Translations under genes and position numbers: made by a program
NCBI GenBank assembly: GCA_003451785.1
Contig: DMJL01000233.1
Coordinates: 1 to 24,461 of the forward strand
Direction: 5' to 3'
From: Bacteroidales bacterium
GTDB taxonomy: Bacteria; Bacteroidota; Bacteroidia; Bacteroidales; UBA7960
DNA length: 24,461 bases
Shown here: positions 1 through 8,075 of the stretch, in pieces
How the letters are laid out: the number at the start of each line of letters is the position of its first letter
Position numbering within the stretch: position 1 is the stretch's first letter
Notes under the pieces: generated by a model
The model's input: only the letters and a program-made list of their open reading frames with translations
Databases searched by the model: none
What the model was told of the DNA's origin: nothing

Positions 1-272
1 GCCATTAAAATTCCGTCTGCTGATTTCCTCAAGCGTTTGGCATTCTCCTGCCACCTAAATAGCCTTATCTTGCCATCTTTGCCCCTATAGGCTTTCATTC
101 CTTCAAAGGCCTCCTGCCCATAATGCAGGCAAGTAGCAGCCATGTGAATGTTTATATATTCCGAATTAGAAATTTCAACTTCACCCCATTTCCCGTCTTT
201 GTAGTAGCATCTCACATTATAATCGGTTTTGTAATAACCAAAAGGAAGATTTCCCCATTCAATATCTTGCAT
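1..272 (-). CDS. ilvE: Branched-chain amino acid aminotransferase, N-terminal part (runs off window)
   Basis: This minus-strand reading frame starts at an ATG at 272 and stays open to the left edge, so only about 90 N-terminal residues are visible. The translation has the fold-type IV aminotransferase N-terminus: a short segment with FGYYKTDYNVRCYY, then HMAATCLHYGQEAFEGMKAY, then a charged turn and IRLFR...N..RL..S. The LHYGQEAFEG motif is the hallmark of IlvE-type enzymes, and the form seen here resembles that of Bacteroidota. The enzyme uses pyridoxal phosphate to exchange amino groups between valine, leucine or isoleucine and 2-oxoglutarate in the cytoplasm. The catalytic lysine lies outside the window. 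The next gene upstream on this strand, dacB, ends 106 bases away. A D-amino-acid transaminase or aminodeoxychorismate lyase is much less likely given the motif. Confidence 0.9.
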   Translation of the reverse strand, partial: MQDIEWGNLPFGYYKTDYNVRCYYKDGKWGEVEISNSEYINIHMAATCLHYGQEAFEGMKAYRGKDGKIRLFRWQENAKRLRKSADGILM

Positions 273-378
273 GATTTCAAATATTTAATATTTCAATACA
301 ATAGGTAATTAGCCGCTAAATTATGCTGATTTTTTATTTTAATCGCTTTTTGCTTAAAATTTTTCCTAAAAACGCCAA

Positions 379-1878
379 TTATTGATTATATCTTGTAATT
401 GCATCCAAAACTTTGACCATCTCGTTTCGCAATTCGGTGCCAGTGCCATGAAAATGGTTTACCATGAATGCAAAAGCTACTCTGCGCCCACTGAGGGTTG
501 TGGTGTAGCCTGCAAATGCCCTTACATTGGAAAGCGTCCCTGTTTTTGCTCTCAATACTCCTTCGCTTGCTGTGTTTCTTAATACATTTTGCATCGTTCC
601 ACTGCGACCGGCAAGCGGGAGGCTTTCCTGAAATTGCTGAAAATAGGGTCGGCTTACAATATGCCTCAGTATTGCCGTCATTTGGCCCGCTGTAATTCTA
701 TTGGACGGTGCCAAACCGCTTCCATCAAACAAGAACATCCCATTGGTAGAAATGCCTGCATTTTGCCAAAAATTTCTGATTACAGCTAACCCTGCCGAAA
801 AAGTTGCAGGCGTTGTGGTCTGAAGTCCAAGAGTTTTCACAAGTGCTTCTGAAGCTGAATTTTCGCTAAATAGATTTATTTGAGAAACAATGTAGTTTAA
901 TGGAGGCGAGCTGTATTGTCCAAATGTGTGGGTCAGCGTGGGGATTTGCAATTCCATTAGGTTGGCAATACGGTGTGTTGTAGGGCTTAGAGCTGTATAA
1001 ATCGTTCTATCATTTAAAAAGCGTGAAAAACTTTCTGCAACAAATAGCGGAGGGTCGGGCAAAGAACCCCGAACGGGAAATTCTAATGCTCCAAAAGGTA
1101 CGGTTCCATGGAGCATTCTTTCCTGTTGATAAGGAGCACCAAAAATCCAAACCTGATCCCCCGAATTGCGCTCTCCGGTGGTTACATAGTTGCGAAGTAT
1201 CATGCCCGGAACTTGGGGTTCGGTGCGTAGAACCACAGCAGGTTGATCTACACTTTGGCCAGGTTGGAAAATGATGGTAACGGCATTGTTGATTGCAGAC
1301 ATTCCACTTGTGCCGGCTCCAAAATGATTGCCCATATTTTCCCAAAGCCAAGCTCTGGGAATGAGTTGTGTATCGAATACCGACTCATCAACAAACACCC
1401 TACCCGCAACCCTTTCAATACCGGCAGTTTTTAATAAAGCATACCAATAGTTAAATATACTGTCCAACGCACTGCTTTGTGGAAATCTTGTAGCACCGAA
1501 TGTGGGATCGCCGCTCCCTTTTACAATCAAATCGCCATGAAGGGTACCATAGGGGTCAACCATTCCGTTGGTGCCCAGAACGGTTCGAAATCTGTAATCG
1601 GCACCCAATAATTCGAATGCTGTGGCTGTAGTAACAATTTTAAGTATGGATGCTGGCACCAGAGCCTCATGCGGATTTATGCTGGCTAATGTATCCCCAG
1701 TATTGATGTCGATTGCAACAAATCCCATGGATGCACTGCGCATCCTCTCATCTTGCTGTAATAGTTGAAGTTGCTGAAACAAAGGGTTGGCTACTGCCGT
1801 GGTTCCACAAACCAAAGTTGCATGGCTCAACAGCAATACAGAAAATAATAATCCAAGTGTTATGCTCTTTGCCTTCAT
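379..1878 (-). CDS. dacB: D-alanyl-D-alanine carboxypeptidase/endopeptidase (PBP4, peptidase S13)
   Basis: The 499-residue product opens with a Sec signal peptide (about residues 1-25). It carries the three penicillin-binding active-site motifs: SxxK as SILK (S77-K80), SxN as SEN (338-340) and KTG (445-447). The long insert between the first two motifs and the DGSGLAPSNR segment (385-394) are typical of the S13/PBP4 family rather than the shorter PBP5 group. The enzyme should act in the periplasm, removing terminal D-Ala from stem peptides or cutting D-Ala-meso-DAP crosslinks. Length fits the family. It reads in the same direction as the MCE gene upstream (93-base gap), but I see no clear promoter in that gap. 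The nearby amidase suggests a local peptidoglycan-remodelling theme. Confidence 0.93.
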   Translation of the reverse strand: MKAKSITLGLLFSVLLLSHATLVCGTTAVANPLFQQLQLLQQDERMRSASMGFVAIDINTGDTLASINPHEALVPASILKIVTTATAFELLGADYRFRTVLGTNGMVDPYGTLHGDLIVKGSGDPTFGATRFPQSSALDSIFNYWYALLKTAGIERVAGRVFVDESVFDTQLIPRAWLWENMGNHFGAGTSGMSAINNAVTIIFQPGQSVDQPAVVLRTEPQVPGMILRNYVTTGERNSGDQVWIFGAPYQQERMLHGTVPFGALEFPVRGSLPDPPLFVAESFSRFLNDRTIYTALSPTTHRIANLMELQIPTLTHTFGQYSSPPLNYIVSQINLFSENSASEALVKTLGLQTTTPATFSAGLAVIRNFWQNAGISTNGMFLFDGSGLAPSNRITAGQMTAILRHIVSRPYFQQFQESLPLAGRSGTMQNVLRNTASEGVLRAKTGTLSNVRAFAGYTTTLSGRRVAFAFMVNHFHGTGTELRNEMVKVLDAITRYNQ

Positions 1879-1971
1879 TCTACAAAACAGTTTTCAGGAT
1901 TACCTATTTTCTACTACCAAAGACGGTTTCTCTAAACAATAAATCGAAGGTATGGAAGAATTTGCCTAAAG

Positions 1972-2919
1972 CTAAAAGACCGAAACATTAATGTATCTGC
2001 GAGGATTCTGCCTTATATCCAACAAAAGAGAATCGAGTTGTTTGGCCGAAGATTCAAGATTTCTGTAAAGTGCCTCATCGTGAATAAGCAGCCCAATTGT
2101 GCCTTCGCCACGGTTTATTTTACTTACTATGTCGTTAAATTCGGTCATAGATGCGTTCACCTTATCCATGGTTTCGCCAATTTGTATGGCAGCCAAATTG
2201 TTAGAAGTTTGTGAAAGGTCATGAAGAATACTTCCTATAGTTTGATTGTGCGCTTGTAGGTTGGCAGTGATACTCTGGGCGTTCACCAAAATTTGGGAAA
2301 GCTGTTTGAATTGCACATCCAAAGCAGTGTTTGCAGTTGCAGTGGTTTTCTCAATGTTTGCAACAGTTATCCTCAAACTTTCAATGCTTGCTAAAATACT
2401 CTTCTGTGTCTGTTCATTGAAGATATTATTTATTGCAGATACCATCGAATCAATTTGGGCGAGCAAAGTCTCAGCTTGTAACCTGATTGGCATAAGCTGC
2501 TCGCTAACCTCTTGGGAAAATGATGCTGTAATTTCTGAACTCAGAGTGTCGCCATGAGCAATCTCTGCATTAGAATCACCTAAAATTATTTGTATTTCTC
2601 TTGTTCCCATCAAGCTTGCAGAAGCAAGGCGTGCAATGGAGTTTGCTGGAATGGGAATTTTTTGTTGAACAAGACTCCTTACTACAATTCTTCCTGAACC
2701 ATCGGGGTGAAAAAAGATTTTTTGCACCTGCCCAATTACTACTCCATTCACGGTTACGGGATTGGTCGCCATCAAGTCGTCAATATGGGTATATACAGAA
2801 TAAAAGTACAATTGTCGCGAAAAAAGCTGTCTGCCTTTAAGAAAATTCAATCCCCAAATAAACAGAAAAAGCGCAGCCAGTACTACAAAACCAATTTTTA
2901 CTTCTCGTTTCAATTTCAT
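1972..2919 (-). CDS. MCE/MlaD family lipid-transport substrate-binding protein
   Basis: The product has 315 residues. A single N-terminal membrane helix (about 8-27) is followed by one MCE domain (about 36-115) containing GVVIGQV (59-65) and SLMGTREI (102-109). A long helical, coiled-coil-like C-terminal half follows, ending with the GEGTIGLLIHDEALY segment seen in Bacteroidota MCE proteins. MCE proteins form rings anchored in the inner membrane that carry phospholipids across the periplasm, usually with an MlaE permease and MlaF ATPase. Neither partner is in this window, so they must be encoded elsewhere if it works that way. The start at 2919 is preceded by A/T-rich sequence with no clear Shine-Dalgarno. 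A 23-codon ORF ends 7 bases upstream. The amidase lies upstream on the same strand across a 233-base gap. Confidence 0.88.
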   Translation of the reverse strand: MKLKREVKIGFVVLAALFLFIWGLNFLKGRQLFSRQLYFYSVYTHIDDLMATNPVTVNGVVIGQVQKIFFHPDGSGRIVVRSLVQQKIPIPANSIARLASASLMGTREIQIILGDSNAEIAHGDTLSSEITASFSQEVSEQLMPIRLQAETLLAQIDSMVSAINNIFNEQTQKSILASIESLRITVANIEKTTATANTALDVQFKQLSQILVNAQSITANLQAHNQTIGSILHDLSQTSNNLAAIQIGETMDKVNASMTEFNDIVSKINRGEGTIGLLIHDEALYRNLESSAKQLDSLLLDIRQNPRRYINVSVF

Positions 2920-3152
2920 TTTAATTTTAATTTTTTTCTTTTAATGGTTGGATGTTATCCGAATATTTGTTCAAAATCGTTTTGTAATGTCGCACCATTA
3001 CTCCCTTGTTTTTAAGTATCGATTTATGATGAATGTAAGTTGCAAAATTGAGCTGTTAAGTGCTTCAAATTATGATTGTTGGGTTTTTAATAACACTTTA
3101 CCGTAGTAGTACATTTTGATTCGATTGAGGGTTAAATAAAAATACATGATTA

Positions 3153-4364
3153 CTATCGTTTTTGTAGCTGCTGCAAGCGTCTTTGTGCATTTTCAATGGA
3201 TATTCTTTCGTTGTTTTTAAATGCCACCACAAATGCATCTCTAAACCCGGCATTTCGAACCACAGCTTGATGCGCTATTGCCTGCTGAAGTGTTGAAAAA
3301 ACTCCAGATGTGTATTTATAAATTCCTTGGTGAAAGTACATTTCGATTTGCTGCAATGCTCTCCATTCCGGTGCATTTATTGGTCTTTGGGTGGGCGAAG
3401 TTGCAAATTGCACTTTAAAGGTTACTTCAGGTAAAGAAGTTGTACCAGCATTAGCAGTAGGAACTTCAACTTGAGTTACTGCTGCGGATGTGGGTTGGTT
3501 GCCAACATTCCTTTCTGGGGTTGAAGCTGGGGTGGTGGGTCGAGCAACAGATGCTTGGGCATTATTTGTAAAATTCGTAGCAAGCAAGTCTTGTTGCCGC
3601 TTGTATTCGGCTATTCCATTGAATATGGATTGAGCAATTAGCCGTTGCCCATTTGTGGAAGCTAGAAATTCTTGTTCTGCGGGATTGCTGATAAAACCGG
3701 CTTCAACCAAAATCGCCGGAGCTGTTACCCTGTAAAGCACCAAAAACCCGGCCTGCTTCACCCCTCTATCTACACGCCTGGCGTGTTCTCTAAATTGATC
3801 TTGTATCAATGATGCTGCCAAAAGACTTTGATTGAGATATACATTCTGGAAAAGTGAAAAAATTATACTGGATTCCGGCGAATTCGGATCGTAACCATCA
3901 TATTCAGCCTCAAAATTTTCCTCGAAAAGAATCGCTGCATTCTCTTGCCTTGCAACCTCCAAATTTGCCTCTGAACGATGTAATCCCATCACAAAAGTTT
4001 CGGTTCCAAAGGGGCTGGATGAGCGAACACTATTCAAATGTATAGAAACAAATAGATCTGCATTATTTTCGTTGGCAATTCGCGCCCTACGGTGCAGCTC
4101 AACGAATGTATCGGTGGTGCGTGTATAAACCACCCTAACATCGGGCAGGTTCGTCTTGATTAATTCGCCTACTTTTAAGGCCAATGCCAAAACCACATCT
4201 TTTTCTTTGATTTTGCTTCCAACCGCCCCTGGATCCCTGCCGCCATGACCGGCATCAATCACAATTGTGTTTACAAATCCCGTACGATCAGCAGTGGAAT
4301 AAGCCGGAAATAACATCAGCATAAGAAGGCTTACAAAAATTAAGACTGCCATTCCAACTCGCAT
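3153..4364 (-). CDS. N-acetylmuramoyl-L-alanine amidase (Amidase_3) with C-terminal SPOR-like domain
   Basis: The 403-residue product begins with a signal peptide (about 1-25). An Amidase_3 catalytic domain (about 31-236) follows with zinc ligands visible as H40 in IDAGHGG, E54 in KEKD and H109 in VSIHLNS, plus the catalytic E221 in LVEAGFISN. A Ser/Thr/Pro-rich linker (about 255-310) leads to a C-terminal region (about 316-395) with the aromatic and A-rich pattern of SPOR-like domains in Bacteroidota amidases. The enzyme cuts the bond between N-acetylmuramic acid and L-alanine during septum splitting, and the SPOR-like domain may direct it to denuded glycan. The gene is divergent from lptD with about 49 bases between starts. 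The catalytic part is certain; the C-terminal domain assignment is less so. Confidence 0.93.
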   Translation of the reverse strand: MRVGMAVLIFVSLLMLMLFPAYSTADRTGFVNTIVIDAGHGGRDPGAVGSKIKEKDVVLALALKVGELIKTNLPDVRVVYTRTTDTFVELHRRARIANENNADLFVSIHLNSVRSSSPFGTETFVMGLHRSEANLEVARQENAAILFEENFEAEYDGYDPNSPESSIIFSLFQNVYLNQSLLAASLIQDQFREHARRVDRGVKQAGFLVLYRVTAPAILVEAGFISNPAEQEFLASTNGQRLIAQSIFNGIAEYKRQQDLLATNFTNNAQASVARPTTPASTPERNVGNQPTSAAVTQVEVPTANAGTTSLPEVTFKVQFATSPTQRPINAPEWRALQQIEMYFHQGIYKYTSGVFSTLQQAIAHQAVVRNAGFRDAFVVAFKNNERISIENAQRRLQQLQKR

Positions 4365-4379
4365 TTGGTTAAAAATTCT

Positions 4380-4387
4380 TAGCTTTG
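4380..4387 (+). promoter_or_regulatory. Probable -7 element upstream of lptD
   Basis: TAGCTTTG matches the Bacteroidota -7 consensus TAnnTTTG, 26 bases before GTG 4414. No -33 TTG is present at the expected spacing. Its place supports the start chosen for lptD. Confidence 0.5.
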
Positions 4388-4413
4388 CACTCTAAACCCT
4401 TTTCTGTTAAAAG

Positions 4414-7311
4414 GTGCAAGCCCCTACATTATTGTACAAAATTAACATTAAAAAGTTGCTCACTATCTCGAAATTTCGGATTTTAGGTTGGCTTGTGCTG
4501 TTTTCTCTGATTTTGTTTTCTGCAACTGCATCGATTGCTTCGCCTTGTCCGTTTTGTAATACTAAATCTGGTTCTGTAAGTAGCGAGCAACACGGTACTA
4601 CTATACGATTTAGGAATTCTGCTCCAAATAGCGTTCCAAACCTGCAAAACGAATCTACTCGGTCAATTACGGATACTATTGTTGAAGGTGAACCCGAAAT
4701 ACCCCCTGCTATATTACCCAATGTTTCAGAAATACCTTCATTACCAGTGGAAACAGAAATTGGCGATACTATAGCAGTGCCGCCTGCAGCCCATAGAGGA
4801 ACTGGAACCATTCTTGGGGCAAGGGTAGATTATACGGCTAGCGACAGCATCTTTTTCGATGCTATTAATAGAAAAGTATATCTCTATGGCAATGTAGAAG
4901 TTACCTATGGAAGGATACATCTTACGGCAGGATATGTGGAGTTGGATTTTCGTCGAAACGAGCTATATGCCACCGGTATTCCCGATTCTCTTGGTCTTAT
5001 GCACCAATTTCCGATATTTACCGAAGATCCACACTCATTTCAATCGAAGCAAATGTGGTACAATTTTGAGACCCGCCGAGGTCGTACCATTGATGTGATT
5101 ACAGAAGAAGCCGAAGGATTTTTGCATGGCGGGGTGGTAAAAATTCACGACGATCGTGTGATTCATGTGCAGGATGGGAAGTTTACCACTTGCGACAACC
5201 CCGAACCGCATTTTCATATCGCCTTCAATAGGGCAAAAATGATCCCCGACGATAAAATTATAACCAGTTTTGCATACTTGGTGGTTGCAGGTATTCCTAC
5301 GCCTTTGATTGTGCCATTTGGTTTCTTCCCCAACCGCAGAGGGCAAGCTTCCGGTATTCTGATGCCTTCTTATGGCGAATCGGCCAATAGGGGGTTTTAT
5401 CTCGAAAACGGTGGTTTTTATTGGGCTGTAAACGATAATATGGATCTTTCGCTCACAGGCGATATTTATTCCAGAGGCAGTTGGGGATTGCGATTAGGCT
5501 CCAACTACCGGGTGCGCTATCGCTATAGCGGGTCATTAAATCTTGCATACGCCATTAACATACTTGGTGAGCCAGGATTGCCTGGGTATGAACGCAGCAG
5601 GGATTTTCGTATCATGTGGAATCACAACCAAGATCCCGCCGCCAGACCCAATAGCGTTTTTAGAGCAAGTGTAAATGCAGGTAGCTCAGAATCAAGTAGG
5701 TTCAATCCCGTATCTCACCAAGATTTTTTGTCCAATACTTTTTCTTCCAATGTTGGCTATTCTGCCACTTTGGGGACTTGGGGTAACTTTTCGGCGAATT
5801 TCAGGCATAGTCAAAACACCCTCAATCGCTCCGTAGATTTAAGCCTTCCGGAAATATCTTTCAATGTAAACCGCATAAAACCCTTTAGCAGACCGGGTGG
5901 CGACGGACGCACGCGGTGGTTTGAAGATATCACCATTAATTACAGCATGAATGCAAGGAACGATTTGCGCACTGCCGATTCCTTGCTTTTTAGAAGAGAA
6001 ACGCTAAGGCAGTTTCGCAATGGCATTAGGCACTCCATACCCATTTCTCATTCATTTAGATTGTTAAGGCATCTCAATTTTAGCAGCAGCTTAAATTATA
6101 ATATGTTGTGGTATTTTTCGTCCATTCGTAAGCGTTGGGATCCATCTACAATAACATTACCGGGTCAGGCACCAATACATGGGCGTACGGTGATCGATAC
6201 TATCCCGGGTTTCAATGTAATTCACGATTTCAGCTTTTCCTCGAGCATGAGCACTCGGCTTTTTGGCTTAGTACAGTTTAGAGAAGGACCAGTGAGGGCT
6301 ATCAGGCATGTTGTAACTCCTTCGGTAGGTTTTAGTATGCGACCCGATTTTGGAAGTCCATTTTGGGGTTATTACCAAAGTTATTTCAACCCACGCTTAG
6401 ACCGCGAAGTGCGCTATGCAATTTTTGAGCAAGGGATTTTTGGAGGGCCAAGCCCAGGTCGGTCTGGAAGTTTAAATTTTTCTTTAACCAACAATCTGGA
6501 AATGAAAGTGCGTGATCGCCGAGATACCGCTAATGCTGGTGAGCGAAAAATTAACCTTTTGGATAATTTTACTATTACCGGTGGATACGATTTTGCCCGC
6601 GATTCTCTCAGGTTTTCGGATATAGTAGTTTCGGCCCGCACGAGATTGTTCGATAGGGTTGACCTCACCCACACAAGTAGTTGGACACTCTACGAAACCG
6701 ATGCAACCGGAAGACGCATCAATAGGTTTTTGTGGGATACACGCGGAGTTCCTTTTAGGTTGAATAATACTACATGGAGCTTCAGTCTGGGATATACTTT
6801 GGGTAACGATAGAAATGCCCAGCGTGGCGGAAATGGTATGATGCAGCCCCCTCCGGGCGTACCTCCCGGCATAGATAATCAGGCAGCTTTACAGCAGCCA
6901 GCGGCAAACATCCACGACCAAATCCACCGAGGTCCGGATGTTGTAAACTTTGAAGTGCCGTGGTCATTGCAATTCAATTACACCTTCAACTATACTTCCT
7001 TGTATAACCCTGTAAAAGACTCTTTTACAAGAACATTGATACAAACATTAGATGTGAATGGTAGTGTTTCGCTTACACCCAATTGGCGGATAGGATTTAG
7101 AACAGGCTACGATTTCGATAGAAACGAGATAACCTATACCTCCATTGATGTTCATCGCGATTTGCACTGCTGGGAAATGACTTTCAACTGGATACCCTTT
7201 GGGTTTCGCCAAAGCTACAATTTTACCATCAGAGTAAAAGCATCCGTACTGCAAGACCTTAAACTTACGCGCAGAACCCATCATCTCGATAGGGCATTTC
7301 AAGGATTTTAA
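4414..7311 (+). CDS. lptD: LPS assembly outer-membrane protein LptD (OstA-like)
   Basis: The 965-residue product starts at GTG 4414. A basic N-region and hydrophobic stretch (about 23-43) form a signal peptide. An OstA/LptA-like beta-jellyroll follows (about 131-250), recognisable from its GARVDYTASDSIFFDA and VYLYGNVEVTY segments. The rest is a beta-barrel rich in alternating aromatic strands, with a Pro/Gln-rich loop around residue 810-835. LptD forms the outer-membrane translocon that inserts LPS with lipoprotein LptE. It is longer than the E. coli protein, as is usual in Bacteroidota. I count only four cysteines: 45, 48, 260 and 919. The start is uncertain. No ATG lies near the signal peptide, a TAGCTTTG promoter element sits 26 bases upstream of the GTG, and TTG at 4432 is an alternative. 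The gene is divergent from the amidase. Confidence 0.88.
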   Translation: MQAPTLLYKINIKKLLTISKFRILGWLVLFSLILFSATASIASPCPFCNTKSGSVSSEQHGTTIRFRNSAPNSVPNLQNESTRSITDTIVEGEPEIPPAILPNVSEIPSLPVETEIGDTIAVPPAAHRGTGTILGARVDYTASDSIFFDAINRKVYLYGNVEVTYGRIHLTAGYVELDFRRNELYATGIPDSLGLMHQFPIFTEDPHSFQSKQMWYNFETRRGRTIDVITEEAEGFLHGGVVKIHDDRVIHVQDGKFTTCDNPEPHFHIAFNRAKMIPDDKIITSFAYLVVAGIPTPLIVPFGFFPNRRGQASGILMPSYGESANRGFYLENGGFYWAVNDNMDLSLTGDIYSRGSWGLRLGSNYRVRYRYSGSLNLAYAINILGEPGLPGYERSRDFRIMWNHNQDPAARPNSVFRASVNAGSSESSRFNPVSHQDFLSNTFSSNVGYSATLGTWGNFSANFRHSQNTLNRSVDLSLPEISFNVNRIKPFSRPGGDGRTRWFEDITINYSMNARNDLRTADSLLFRRETLRQFRNGIRHSIPISHSFRLLRHLNFSSSLNYNMLWYFSSIRKRWDPSTITLPGQAPIHGRTVIDTIPGFNVIHDFSFSSSMSTRLFGLVQFREGPVRAIRHVVTPSVGFSMRPDFGSPFWGYYQSYFNPRLDREVRYAIFEQGIFGGPSPGRSGSLNFSLTNNLEMKVRDRRDTANAGERKINLLDNFTITGGYDFARDSLRFSDIVVSARTRLFDRVDLTHTSSWTLYETDATGRRINRFLWDTRGVPFRLNNTTWSFSLGYTLGNDRNAQRGGNGMMQPPPGVPPGIDNQAALQQPAANIHDQIHRGPDVVNFEVPWSLQFNYTFNYTSLYNPVKDSFTRTLIQTLDVNGSVSLTPNWRIGFRTGYDFDRNEITYTSIDVHRDLHCWEMTFNWIPFGFRQSYNFTIRVKASVLQDLKLTRRTHHLDRAFQGF

Positions 7312-7444
7312 TAGGCATTCAAAAAAAACAAATTTTGAATAAAAACTTTTTGAAAACCTTAAAAAAAAATTGAATATTTGCACTCAAATTGCAGTCCCGA
7401 AATTTTATACTTCAATTTTCAGTGTACTTGCAATGAAATTAATC

Positions 7445-7452
7445 TACCTTTG
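7445..7452 (+). promoter_or_regulatory. Probable -7 element of the 7482 gene
   Basis: TACCTTTG matches TAnnTTTG and lies 29 bases before the ATG at 7482. A TTG occurs at 7428-7430 but only 14 bases away, shorter than the usual spacing. It probably drives the series 7482 gene, DUF3822, rsmD and coaD. Confidence 0.6.
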
Positions 7453-7481
7453 TACCCTTATAAAAAAACTAAGCATTTAGT

Positions 7482-8066
7482 ATGAAATCAGCTATTCAAA
7501 TTGTTTTGGCATTGGTGATTGTGGTATTGGGATACCTTATTTACGATAGCATAATGGAGCCGGTGCATTTCAATAGAGAGGCCGAGCGTCGCGAAGCTGC
7601 AATTATTGAAAGGTTGAAAGACATTAGGTCAATTCAGTTGGCCCACCGTACAAGGCATGGTCGTTTTCTAGGTGACCTCGATTCCTTGGTGAATTTTGTT
7701 AGATTCGACTCTATCGCAATTCTAAGAGCTATCGGTACAGTACCCGATACGCTTACCGAAGCCCAGGCATTGCGTTTAGGAATTGTTGAAAGGGACACAT
7801 TTTGGATGCCTGCCATGGATACTTTGTTAGTGCATGCAGCATATCCATTGGATTCTCTGCCTTTTGTTCCTTATAGCGGAGGTCAGAGATTTTCAATGGC
7901 ATCATCCATGATTGAACGAAGTATGGTGATGTTGCCAGTATTTGAGGCATTTGCCATGCCGGAGCAATTTTTGGGCAATCTACCATGGAGAATTTATTAT
8001 ACCCGCAAAGAAGGGTTAAGGGTTGGCTCTATCATGGAAGCCAAGACCGACGGAAACTGGGAATAA
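7482..8066 (+). CDS. Membrane-anchored protein of unknown function, pseudopilin-like layout
   Basis: I do not recognise a named family for this 194-residue protein. It has a short basic N-terminus, one hydrophobic helix (about 5-22) and then a charged amphipathic helix (about 31-57). A segment RHGRFLGDLDSLVNFV (about 58-73) resembles the aligned region of type II secretion pseudopilins, where a helix is followed by a GRYP-like turn and DLxxLV. There is no prepilin-peptidase site (no GFTLIE-like motif), so it is probably a signal-anchored periplasmic protein. The C-terminal half is soluble, has no cysteines and contains PVFEAFAMPEQFLGNL. It has its own likely -7 element at 7445-7452 and lies 9 bases upstream of the DUF3822 gene, followed by rsmD and coaD, so it probably heads that transcript. 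Similar proteins occur in this position in Bacteroidota, as far as I recall. Confidence 0.8.
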   Translation: MKSAIQIVLALVIVVLGYLIYDSIMEPVHFNREAERREAAIIERLKDIRSIQLAHRTRHGRFLGDLDSLVNFVRFDSIAILRAIGTVPDTLTEAQALRLGIVERDTFWMPAMDTLLVHAAYPLDSLPFVPYSGGQRFSMASSMIERSMVMLPVFEAFAMPEQFLGNLPWRIYYTRKEGLRVGSIMEAKTDGNWE

Positions 8067-8075
8067 TCCATTACA

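Noticed and set aside
4407..4811. 134-codon antisense frame over the start of lptD
   Set aside because: It is the shadow of the LptD N-terminal region and its composition looks non-coding.
7314..7345. A/T-only hairpin after lptD (ATTCAAAA / TTTTGAAT)
   Set aside because: Low predicted stability and no T-run in the reading direction; likely chance in an A/T-rich spacer.
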